From assembly GCF_030272615.1 (NCBI RefSeq), contig NC_081410.1, positions 566,823,152 to 566,887,151 on the forward strand: a stretch of 64,000 nt of DNA, written 5' to 3'. The position numbers were made by a program, and so were the translations under genes. Under the pieces are notes generated by a model. It searched no databases, was not told the origin of the DNA, and was given only the letters and a program-made list of their open reading frames with translations. The DNA is from Cryptomeria japonica (lineage: Eukaryota > Streptophyta > Pinopsida > Cupressales > Cupressaceae). Below are positions 1-10,410 of the stretch, one piece after another; the stretch's first letter is position 1; each line of letters begins with the position of its first letter.

Positions 1-2943
1 ATTTCTTGAAAAGTCAAGGAAACTTGATTTCAAGGCTCGGAATGGTTAGGTCATAAGCCATTGATTTCACTTTGGGTTTGTTGTTTGGTGTTGTTTCATG
101 AGGGGTTACAATGTCTTTATTTTGGATTAGAAATGTAATGAACTAAATTATAATATTAAACTTTAATTATGTATCATTTACCTACTTTTGGACTCAAACA
201 ACCTTTTTTTTAAAAAAAATTACAAAATAATTGGATAAATAGAAGAATTTACTTCTAAATTACAAATTGTAGAGTATGTAAATCTTGAAAATATGAAGTG
301 AAAAGATAGTGAATCTACACTTCACCATAAAAAAATTCACAATTTCATGAAAATTCATGCTATCTTTAAGAGCAAGAAACCATTAATAAGTGAAACAATA
401 TAACACAATAGAAATTGCTCACATACAACCATGTATTCACACATTAATAGAGGTACATTTTCTTATTTTCTTAATGGAAATGACCTTGATATTTTTAAAT
501 TCCATACTTTGTAAAGGAAATACAAACTCAAATTATACTACTAAAAAGAAATCAAGAAAAACAAACCAAAGAAAGTCGCAAGCTTTTCTTTAATCAAAAC
601 CATATGCGTAAATTTTTCCCAAGTAGCAAACATAAATTTATAGATACAATAAAGAAAAACTAACTAGGTCAATGGGCTTCTACGAGTCTTTCTCCATAAA
701 AATTTAATAGACTTTTTTTTATCTCTTGTAGATTCCAATCATTTGTGTGATTTTAATGGTTTTCTTTATCAATGTTATGATATCATGTTATGAATACAGA
801 CTTGTAACCCAATTACTAAAGTACAAATGTCAAGGCAAAATATGGCATTTGAAATTTTATCATTTTCAAAATTGTCGACTAAGGACCAATTGATAATCTA
901 GGATTCATATGAATATTTTCTTTTTTGTGATCTCTCTATCTCTCTAAGTAATATTCTCATTTCTTTGAGTTGTATAATCCAATTGGGTTAAATCCCTTAT
1001 GAACTAAGAACTCGACCCATTTTTTGGGTTGGTTACCTAGTTAATCATTCCAGCATTTCTCAAATTAATTTACTATCCCCTCATCACTATCGCAAATAAT
1101 TTATTCAATTAAGCCTTCCATGAGGATTTTAATGATCATTTTATCCACGATTTGATTTTAACCTGCTCCACCATTTCTCCACACTTTTTCTATAACTTTC
1201 TTGATTTAATAATTGTGCTAATGACAAATACCTAGTTACTACCTTCTACAATGTGCACCTTACTTTGGTCAAAACTTCGTATATCCATTCATCTAAAATT
1301 GTAGCCATGTTCTTCAAATCATTATGGTGTTCACTTATTCCTTGGCCATTAATACTAGGTGTGATGGTATTTCTTGTTATGTTTTCCCAAGCAAAACAAT
1401 CCTCTTAATAAAATGGATCAATTGATCGATGTGATTTTCCTTTATTCCTTCAACTTCTTCTAGTCTTTGTAGAGGCTATCCTTGATTATTTCTAATCCTT
1501 CCATGGTCATTCTAGGGCCATCAAACCTAGAAGGTTTTCCCAATTTTATGGTGGTAACTTGAAAATTTTCTATTGTAATGCTTTGTGGGTCTTTATCTAT
1601 TATTGGTTTTATAATATGCAATTATTTCTCCCCCTCTGCACTAGGATGAGTGGTAAATTTAAACTTGGGCTTTCTTCCTTTCCTTGCTACCTAATGGGCT
1701 CTTAATAAACTATTTAAGTCTAAGGAAACCATTTCTACTTTAATCTTGGGTTGCATTTGATGTTGTATCCAGTCTAGTACTTGTTTTGGCTCTATTATTT
1801 CTATTTGTTACCACTCGACATCTCTTTATTTATTATCCTCATTTACTTATTATGTTTGATCTTTGAACAATGCCTTAGCCTCATTAGCTAACATTTGATC
1901 ATGGTTGTAGATTTGTTCTACAACTTTTTCTATCCTCGCCATTTTAGATACATACTCTCCTATTCCAAGAAGTTGGTCAGGTTCAGCTTTTCTTGTCACT
2001 AACTTTTCTAGCCCTAAGGCTTCTTCCATTCCACTTCCCTCACTATTTCCATCTTCTTTTTAAGGAGGATCTTCCTAGTTTAGCCCATCTTTTACTCCTT
2101 CAGGCAAGATTTGTTTCACCTCCATTTGACTCTTGCTGAGAGTAATCAATAGTTCCTCTTCCTTATGTTCAAGTAACTCCATAGATTCATTTTGACCATT
2201 TTGTTCTTATTTTTCTTCAAAATTAACATTGTTTTCCTCATCTTCCTACTCCTAAACTATTGTTGGTGAAGTTGGTGACTTTTTTTTCTTTTTGATCCTA
2301 CATTCACTTTAGTATTTGTCTCAATCTCAACATCTCTATACCCTGATGATTCTATTGTCTTGGTGTCTGTGAAAACTCATTTCTTAACATGTATGATCTC
2401 ATCCACGAATAGTATTCACATGTTTTTTCAAATGATACACTATCACTCACACATATTCACGTATTTCCGAGGATTTCCCTTTATTTGGCTGTTTTATGTT
2501 TCCTCTTTTTCTTGTACTATATATTTCAAAATTACCTAATTCATTTCTTGATACAATTTGAGAATATTTGGGTAATTGTTTCCTTTATTTTAAGGGAAAT
2601 CATTCCCATTATATTTTACTCATCAGATTGATCATAGATGGAATCAAATCAAACAAGCCACCTATAGGCTATGCCACTAATATTGATATGGCTCTCATCA
2701 CCTACATAGCTTTTATAGTCGTCAATTAGATAAGAGGTTGTCTAGAAGTGGATGCTTGACTAATATAAGTTTGAATAGCATAATCTTGTGGGTCTACTAT
2801 TTTTCTTCTAGCCATTGCATTCAAGTTTGGGTCAATTGTAATTACCAAGCTTAATTTCTATAGACAAACTAAAGTATAGGTAACCTTTCTAGCCCCATTT
2901 TATAATAGTTGTGTATGTATTCACCTCTCATAACTAGAGAAAC
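1..2943. repeat. Large direct repeat, copy 1 (family C)
   Basis: This stretch matches 61098-64000 in the same orientation almost base for base, with scattered substitutions and small indels. One clear indel lies near 1215-1255, where copy 2 lacks about 40 bases between short matching ends. The repeat is already in progress at base 1 and still matching at the other window edge, so its true length is unknown. It contains a decayed minus-strand coding frame, annotated separately. I see no LTR ends, primer-binding site or terminal inverted repeat, so its class is open. It could be a dispersed element or a pair of very long LTRs about 61 kb apart. Confidence 0.9.
1290..2815 (-). pseudogene. Decayed unknown ORF in family C repeat, copy 1
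   Basis: Read on the minus strand, the frame opens at an ATG at 2813-2815 (MARRKIVDPQD...) and stays protein-like, with interruptions, to about 1.3 kb. Later segments include GIGEYVSKMARIEKVVEQI near 1.97-1.93 kb and KPSRFDGPRMTMEGLEII near 1.55-1.49 kb, a charged, helix-rich style. Stops and frameshifts break it repeatedly, for example a TAA about 33 codons in. The other repeat copy holds the same frame with its own ATG at 63874. I do not recognise the family. The style resembles accessory or Gag-like proteins of plant retroelements, but no zinc knuckle or catalytic motif is visible. Confidence 0.45.
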
Positions 2944-3320
2944 ATGGAACCCACTATACCCTTAATCCTACCCAACCAACATTGTAAAATAGATATTTAA
3001 AAGATATATATGTAAAAGGGATCATATATAAGAAAATATAACTTAGAATAATCTAAATATTTTAAAATAGCCTCCAAGCCTACATATTACTAATTTTATG
3101 TCCTTGGGCACTAAAATGTGTATAGAATAAACCTAAAAGTAATTTTAATGTCATATAGAGATTCACCATACCATGAATATATATGTAATATTGAATAAAT
3201 AAACAAATAATTTAAAATAGGTACCCAATAAGGTCAATAAAAGAGAAAAAACAACTAAAAAATAAAATAAAATATTTAACTTGTATGTTCTACATTAAGG
3301 TCAAATATACAATCAAAATT
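2944..3320. other. AT-rich spacer
   Basis: No gene or recognisable element; AT-rich sequence between the family C repeat and the tandem duplication. Confidence 0.6.
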
Positions 3321-4597
3321 CTTAAATTTTCCACATAGGATTATAAAACATAAATTATTTTAATTTCTTATGCAACACAACAAAATTAGAAATATGCTAG
3401 ACATAGTATTGAAGATAAAATTCCCATTGTTGCAAATCGAGGTCCTAATTATAGACATAGAATATCTTACACCAAATTATTGTACTAAAGGAAGGAACAT
3501 AATGGTAAACATGATAGTTGATGGGATAAAGTGATAAGATTCAACCTTCATTAATCAACCAAAGTGGTGTGACTTTTCATATACCACTTCCCTAAATATT
3601 TTAGGTGCCAAATATAATTCTACAAAGAAGATGAAACACAACCCCATATAGATCACCTACCCAACACCTAATTATATATAAGTGAATAAACCTATAGGAC
3701 GAAGTTTGTGTTTATTTTTACATATTTTAATGAGTAGATTATCTTTACATTGTCATAATTAGTAGAATACATTATAAAAATAATATATGCTAGTGGGAAC
3801 ATAGAAACAAATGTTGGTTCACCTCCCTTCATGTTGTTTAAATGTTATATGTTCCAAATAATTTAAGGGAAAAAGAAAATATTGTTGCATGAACTTTGAT
3901 GAATATGACAATAATTTTAAATAAAAATATTATTAATGGTATCTACTTATGAGAAAACCAAAATGTGTTTAAGTAAACTAGGGTTAAGACATGTTTATTG
4001 CTCCAAAAGTCTAGATAAATTAGATAAGATATACATGTGTCGCATCTTTAATGAATATGCTAACAAGAAAATTCCTTAGGTATATTTGTGGTGTCAGGAA
4101 AAGCATTATAATTCTACAAATAAAATAAATTATTTCATCCTATGACACCAACCACATGTGAGGGACCAAACTTTCATTGTAATTGACTCTATAAAAAATT
4201 TGGTACATTATAGGCATACATTATGATTGGAAATAAAATCAGATTTCCCCAATTATATCATATAATTCTTCTACATCCATTACCTTAAACTTGACAGTTT
4301 TTATTTTCAATTACAATTATTAATCGACATAATTATTCTATCAAATTATTTCATATCCTCTATCATTACAATAATATTGTATAAGTTAATTATTGAGTCA
4401 ACAAATCTAATAAATAAAATTAGATAGACTCCCAAATGTCTTGGGTAGGGAATGCTAATATTGATGCCTAAAGCATAAGTAGCACTTAGTAAATTAAATC
4501 TTTACTGGTGTGAGGGTAAAAGTACAAAGCCGTGTCACAATTTTTATAAAGGGAATGGTCAATGCTAATTCAATTTTTTAAAGTATATCAATAGAAA
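3321..4597. repeat. 1.3-kb tandem duplication, unit 1
   Basis: The unit starts with cttaaattttccacatagg and ends with atcaatagaaa just before the same start sequence recurs at 4598. It aligns over its whole length with 4598-5928. No ORF of note and no LTR-type termini (PBS or PPT) are seen, so this looks like a simple head-to-tail duplication rather than an LTR pair. Confidence 0.85.
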
Positions 4598-5928
4598 CTT
4601 AAATTTTCCACATAGGATTTTAAAACATAAATTATTTCAATTTCTTATGCAATGGAGACAATATATATAACTAAATAAAAAGAATATGAGCCAAGGCAAC
4701 ACAACAAAATTAGAAATATGCTAGACATAGTATTGAAGGTAAAATTACCATTGTTGCAAATCGAGGTCCTAATTATAGACATAGAATATCTTACACCACA
4801 TTATTGTACTAAAGGAAGGAACATAATGGTAAATATGACACTTTATGGGATAAAGTGATAAGATTCAACCTTCAGTAATCAACCAAAGTGGTGTGAATTT
4901 TCATTTACCACTTCCCTATAAATTTTAGGTGCCAAAGATAATTCTACAAATAAGATGAAATAGAACCCCATATAGATCACCTACCCAACACCTCATTACA
5001 TATAAGTGAATAAACCTATAGGATGAAGATTGTGTTGATTTTTACATATTTTAATGAGTAGATCATCTTTACATTGTCACACATTGTAGAATACATTATA
5101 AAAACAATATATGCCAGTGGGCAACATAGAAACAAATGCTAGTTCACCTCCCTTCATGTTGTTTAAATGTTATATGTTACCAATAATTTATGGGTAGAAG
5201 AAAATCATGTTGCATGAAATTTGATGAATATGGGAGTAATTTTAAATAAAAAAATTATTTATGACATCGACTTATGAGAAACCCAAAACGTGTTTAAGTA
5301 AATTAGGATTAACACATGTTTATTACTCCAAAAGTCTAGATAAATTAGATAAGATATCCATGTGTCACATCTTTAGTGAATACATTAACAAGAAAAGTCC
5401 TCATGTATATTTTTGGTCTTAAGAAAAGCATTATAATTCTATAAATAAAATAAATTATGTCATCCTATGACACCAACCACATGTGAGGGACCAAACTTAC
5501 ATTGGAATTGACGCTATATAAAATTTCGTACATCATAGGCATACATTATGATTGGAAATAAAATCAGATTTCCCCAATTATATTATATAATTCTTCTACA
5601 TCCATTACCTTAAACTTGATAGTTTTTATTTTTAATTACAATCATTAATCAACATAATTATTCCATCAAATTATTTTATATCTTCTATCATTACAATAAT
5701 CTTGTATAAGTTAGTTATTGAGTCAACAAATCTAATAAATAAAAGTAGATAGACTCCGAAATGTCTTGGGTAGGGAATGCTAATATTAATGCCTAAAGCA
5801 TAAGTAGCATTTAGTAAATAAAATCTTGAGTGGTGCCAGGGTAAAAGTACAAAGCTGTGTCACACTTTTATAAAGGGAATGGTCATTGCTAATTCAATTT
5901 TTTAAAGTAAATCAATAGAAACTTAAAT
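4598..5928. repeat. 1.3-kb tandem duplication, unit 2
   Basis: Second head-to-tail unit, about 5-8% different from unit 1 by eye. It has an extra stretch of about 50 bases near 4656-4705 (atggagacaatatatataac...) that unit 1 lacks. The unit ends at acttaaat near 5928, echoing the junction between the units and suggesting unequal exchange between short matches. Confidence 0.85.
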
Positions 5929-7840
5929 ATATATTTTGAATTTTGAAATGATGTAAAATAATAAAATTTCTAATTATTTTGTCTATTTTATGTTTGTAAT
6001 TTTAATAAAAAATTTAAAAATTATTTGAATGTAGTTTTTATAAAGTAAACACTATAATTTAGCTGTTGATAAAATGTTGAAATTGAAGTTACACAAGCCG
6101 CCACACTTTAATTAGTAAATTTTACTTTTTCTCATCAAGTTTTTTGTGTATATTGATAACTTGAAATTTCAGTGCATGGATATATTTTTAACTACTTTTT
6201 ATAAATATATATTTTTCAATAAATTTGAAAAGTTGTGTGTGCTCAAATATAACTCTTTCCAATTACCACCATATTTTTTCTTAATTATTTATCCAGATTA
6301 GAAAAAAATTATATCATCTTGACATAGATTCCTTTCTCTACTACATCATATTTTTTTTAAAAAAATTAATTAAATTTTAGTATTTTTCCTTGACAAGATA
6401 ATCAACCTTATATTTTAGTGTTGATGACCCACTTTCAATAAAAATAAAATATAAAATATAAAAGATAATTAAAATATTAAAAGACATGTATTTTGGAAAA
6501 TTCACTTATAAATTTATAAAAGGGTATTTTTACATTTCAAAAAAAATATTATTTATAAGAGTAGGAGTTGTTGAAACACCGAGTTTTTTTATTTGTTATT
6601 TTTTTTAGCAATTGGCTTCAAAGTGGTATAAAATATACATTTAATAGACACTTCCTATTGAAAAAGTTGTGGTCCATATATCTTAGCTATAATGAATCTA
6701 TATATACGAGATTTTTGACTACAATTATTTTTTAGTTAGAATTACTTAAATTCACTTGTGCTAATAAGTTAGCCTGAAATGTAACATGGTTTTATGCTTT
6801 CACCTACCATAATATTTCCTAAAAACTTTCCCTTTTGAATGTAATTGAAAATCCTTATAGGGTGCTAGGAATTTTGAAGAAAATAAAACTTAAATTGGTT
6901 TTATACTCTTTTATTGTAAATGCCACCATATGTGATGCAAAATAGCCTATGTGGCTTGAGCTTAATTATTAATTATGGACAAATAAAATAATATTATAGC
7001 ATCCTCTTTTATATATGTAAAAAATATTTAAAAATTCACATGGGCCTATGATAACTTCAGATTTCAAAATATTAAAATCAATTTTTACAATATGATTTAT
7101 AAAATACCCATACTTTTACCATGAGTGTCTTGTTTCTCAAATAGAAATTAGGCTCTCAAATGATATATCATGTCACTAGTGACTAGTAATATAGCTTTCC
7201 AAGTGAACACATGTGAATATAAAATTAAACTTGTACAACAAATAAACAATTACTTTTAATATATGAACTTATGTCTAGGATGAAAATAAAAAATCACACC
7301 AAGATTATGCATGACATATAGGAAACAACACGTAAACAAAGAAATATAACATGACTATCTAGACAGGAATAATATTTTTAGAAGGGACAAAAAACATATA
7401 ATGATGGATAATAAAAACACCTAAAACAATGCAAAATTACAATTGTGTTTACCAAAAATTCACTTGTAGTGATAAAATTTTGCGTGGAGTTGCAATTCTA
7501 CATCCATCCATGAGACATGTAGCCTACCAGATGTTGCAACATATTGATTTGAATCATTTCAAGTTATCTAGGAATAAATTAATTAGAATAGGCTCTTGAT
7601 TGATATAAGTTGATTGTAGATACTACAAATAAAATTAACTTTAAGATTTTACTTTATATTTAAAAGTAAATATAAGATGTAAATTAAAAGGTATGGATTC
7701 AATGTTTTTGATTGAAGACTAACATGTGGTAACCTCAATGTTCTTATTCATTGGTTCTAATAGCTTTCTAAAGGCATAATGGTGATATGCAAAATTAATG
7801 GAAATAAGCCACACCAAAACCAATGATGAACTAATCAGAA
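5929..7840. other. AT-rich intergenic sequence
   Basis: About 1.9 kb of AT-rich sequence with short A/T homopolymers. I see no ORF with coding character, RNA gene or element boundary here. Confidence 0.6.
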
Positions 7841-7910
7841 AGGGTCTAGTAGGTTAGTTGGTAAAGCACTCTAGTAGCAAATAGAATGTCCTAGTTTCAA
7901 TTCCTACCTT
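7841..7910 (+). repeat. tRNA-like module 1 (SINE-like)
   Basis: A degenerate internal RNA polymerase III promoter is visible: A-box-like ggttagttggtaaagc, then about 35 bases later a B-box-like tagtttcaattcc. This is the usual spacing in tRNAs and tRNA-derived SINEs. The cloverleaf is not intact, so it is not called as a functional tRNA. Confidence 0.5.
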
Positions 7911-8037
7911 GTCTATATATGCCATATCTCAACATATGGTATCAAAGATAGACCAGAAGCCTTAAACACCTATAATGTTTCTTAAGTAGGTGCTAGAAGT
8001 AAGCCACTTCCAAATTGATAATTGCCTGTCTATAAAG

Positions 8038-8104
8038 GGACCTATAGTTTAGTTGGTGAAGAACTCCAATAGAAAAAGGAAGGTCCTAGGTTTGAGTGCT
8101 AGTC
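8038..8104 (+). repeat. tRNA-like module 2 (SINE-like)
   Basis: Same pattern as module 1: A-box-like tagtttagttggtgaag, a middle part with aaaaaggaaggtcc, then B-box-like aggtttgagtgc. It probably derives from the same tRNA-like source. Confidence 0.5.
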
Positions 8105-8115
8105 AGCCAAAATAG

Positions 8116-8180
8116 GGCAATAGCTTTGTTCACAGAGTATTCTAGTAAGAAATGGAAGGTCTTTGGTTCAAATCCTAGCT
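8116..8180 (+). repeat. tRNA-like module 3 (SINE-like)
   Basis: The B-box region is well kept (tttggttcaaatcc); the A-box side (aatagctttgttcacagag) is poor. Its core ctagtaagaaatggaaggtc forms an imperfect inverted repeat with module 4. Confidence 0.5.
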
Positions 8181-8198
8181 GGTCCATATGATCTATAC

Positions 8199-8267
8199 AA
8201 TTAGGATCTAATCTAGGACCTTCCATTTATTGCTAGAGTGCTCTAGCCAATTGAGCTACTAGCCCTT
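8199..8267 (-). repeat. tRNA-like module 4, inverted (SINE-like)
   Basis: On the minus strand this reads tagctcaattggctagagc (a good A-box), then the shared aaatggaaggtcc core and a degenerate B-box. With module 3 it makes a hairpin with arms of about 20 bases around a loop of about 40 bases. Confidence 0.55.
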
Positions 8268-8574
8268 TTGTAGCCATTCTATTATTAATATCGGTGGATC
8301 TTATTTCCAGAACCCCCTTTAAGCCACACTATAGGTGCATGGAGTTTCTAGCCTAATTCTAATACCACATGTTGAGCTATAATTCATATACATGTGCTAA
8401 GAAATGAATATAGCACCTTACAAGTGTTATTAGTGTTTTAACAACTGAACTTTTGGGCAATCCACCATCAGTGTAAGTGTGGTTTATTTTCAACTCTCTT
8501 AAGAAACACTAGATGCTTGGACCCCTAGCCTACTTTTGATATCACATTTCAAAATTCAAATTACATAAACAAAC

Positions 8575-8646
8575 TAGAACTCAAAATCTTCTATTTTTTA
8601 TTAGAGGGTTCAACGAATTAAATTACCAAACCACTTTGTGGCCAGC
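8575..8646 (-). repeat. tRNA-like module 5, inverted (SINE-like)
   Basis: On the minus strand, ccacaaagtggtttggtaat serves as a weak A-box, followed by the aaaaatagaagattttgagttc core and B-box remnant. It is the most degraded of the five. Confidence 0.35.
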
Positions 8647-8783
8647 CCATCGTCTGTCAGGCCATGACTTATTAGAGGATAAAGCCCTGTTCGGTAGTTA
8701 ACTTCGTGCAGCTTTACTTTAGCGATTGCATAATATTTGTGCTATCTAAGTGACCATCGAACTCTCGATTGCTAATCGTCACT

Positions 8784-8940
8784 TCGTCTAGATTTTCTTT
8801 TCTATTTTATCTTCAATCTCAACTCTCACGTTGTCAAACTCAACAGCTACGAGGACATGGAATTCGTATGCCACCCTAATTTGACTGGTTTGTGGTGGAC
8901 ATTCAACGTTGAAGTTTTAGAGTGGTTGTTATACTTAACG
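8784..8940. repeat. Segment similar to pectinesterase upstream region
   Basis: This segment aligns, at roughly three quarters identity by eye, with 41984-42130, directly upstream of the pectinesterase pseudogene. Shared landmarks in order are tcgt(c)tagattt, cttcaatct(c/a)aactct, acaacagctacgag and cattcaacgttga. No pectinesterase coding sequence is seen next to this copy. It may be a duplicated promoter piece or a short dispersed repeat. Confidence 0.6.
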
Positions 8941-9068
8941 GGACATTTACTTGGATTGAGAAAGCCCACGGCAAGCAAGCACTGTTACTAAATTAAGCCC
9001 ATTCATTATATCCTGTTTTCTTATATTGCAGATTCTTCTTGTTATTAATGTCACTTGAAAAGTACTTC

Positions 9069-9151
9069 GTACAAGATTCTCTGTACAAGAGTCAAACATT
9101 AATAGCCGCTCTGTACAAGATTCTCTGTACAAGAGTCAAACATTAATAGCC
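9069..9151. repeat. Exact 44-bp-period tandem duplication
   Basis: A 39-base block beginning gtacaagattctctgtacaa occurs at 9069-9107 and again without change at 9113-9151. The absence of mismatches implies a recent slippage-type duplication. Inside the unit the 8-mer gtacaaga is itself repeated. Confidence 0.95.
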
Positions 9152-9669
9152 TAAGAAGTCGATATCGTTCTTTTCACGTCTTCTAAAATTGTGATCAATG
9201 CAAATCCAATGCACTCACCATCAAGCCGTTAAACAATACTTTTATCATCCCTTTCAAAGTAGTTTGCTTTCCCACTTGATGTAGATCGATAATCTGATAA
9301 TCTGAGAGCTTGGAACTGCTTCTGAATTTCAAAGGCATTTTTATCGATCACATGCAGTAAATGGTGCGCACAGAAGAGCACATGGAATTGGCAAGTGTGT
9401 ATCGATTACATATAGTGAGTTGTGTGTATACGGAAGAGTACGTGGAAACTGATCGTCGTGCTTTGTTTTTCCGAACCTGATTGGGATGCCTGTTGAAAGT
9501 GGAGGCCATTCAATTAAGGAAGCTCAAATAGAGAAAATGTCAAATCTTGAATAATTTACCCTACCTAAGCTATTGTTATCTTATTTGACTCTAGAAATCT
9601 CTCTCCTTCGCCTCCGTATTGATATTCAAGATCACTTCATTAATCATTTTTAAAATAATCCATTTGTTT
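9152..9669. other. Intergenic sequence
   Basis: Somewhat GC-richer than its surroundings. It contains two loosely similar stretches (cacagaagagcacatgga and tacggaagagtacgtgga near 9368-9450). I see no supported gene. Confidence 0.5.
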
Positions 9670-10410
9670 TTTATTAAGGCAAAACAGGTTTTGATGGGTC
9701 CTTGAAACCCAGTACAGAAGAAAGATCAAAAGCTAAGCAGTAACGCACTGCTAAACAAAAGACAACAACTAAAGGAAAGAGAGCTGGCAAACAAAACGCC
9801 AACAAGCAAGAGAACATAACAGACTAAAAACCAAAAAAGACCAATAGAAGCCCGGGCTTGGGTCAAATTTTGAAGCATTTCCACTGCTTCCAGCTCCAAC
9901 TGTTCCATAGTGTCCGCAGCTCGCTTGATATCCTCTATTTCTTTGCTGTGGCTCTGCATCCTTTTAGTGATGGCTCTAGTTCTTCTCTCGAGCCCAGTTT
10001 CCTTATCCTCAGGGGTGTCATCTTTGACCTCAATAATGCCCTCGGCAGCCTTATCCCCTTGGTAGTTCTCCAGCTTGCGGATGAGGGTTTTCATGCTGGC
10101 CGAGGCAGCCTTCAGAATCTTGTGGCTTTGCTCCCCAATTTTCTCAAGTGTGTTCTCAATACCATCCAGTCTGTGGTTAGTAGCATCTGCTTTGTTTTCC
10201 AGGCAAGTAAAATTGTTGCGGTTGGCATTGATAATCTCCTCCCCATTGTCAATCGCCTTGGTTAGTTCACTAAGATAGTTAGGGAGGGAATTGAACTTTC
10301 CCGAACCTAGGGCCTATAAGGTTTCAATTTTCCTTGCTCTGGGCTTGCTTGGCTTTAATGCCCTCAATTTTCTTTTGCATCTTGTTGAGCGCCTGTTAGT
10401 ATGTTTGTTA
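9670..10410 (-). mobile_element. Family B repeat, 5'-truncated copy with ORF C-terminus
   Basis: On the minus strand an open frame runs from about 10.3 kb to a stop at 9726. It encodes a long charged, coiled-coil-like segment (for example DNGEEIINANRNN, GIENTLEKIGEQSHKIL, RRTRAITKRMQSHSKEIEDI) ending in a strongly hydrophobic segment (FWFLVCYVLLLVGVLFASS) that looks like a C-terminal membrane anchor. The 3' end after the stop (tttcaaggacccatcaaaac...ttaataaaaaacaaatg) matches the 3' end of the family B copy at 37.7 kb. A shared 3' end with a missing 5' part is the usual form of a truncated LINE-type insertion. The domain is not recognised. Confidence 0.6.

Noticed and set aside
390-593. 67-residue plus-strand ORF, also present at 61488-61676
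   Set aside because: Conserved only because it lies in the family C repeat; the two copies differ in frame integrity at the end and the composition is not protein-like.
3321-5928. LTR pair of a retrotransposon
   Set aside because: The two 1.3-kb units are directly adjacent with no internal region, primer site or purine tract.
7841-8646. Functional tRNA genes
   Set aside because: Pol III boxes are degenerate and no intact cloverleaf or anticodon stem can be drawn.
9858-10278. Plus-strand ORFs of 135 and 67 residues
   Set aside because: Antisense shadows of the minus-strand family B ORF, which has the coherent coiled-coil/membrane pattern.
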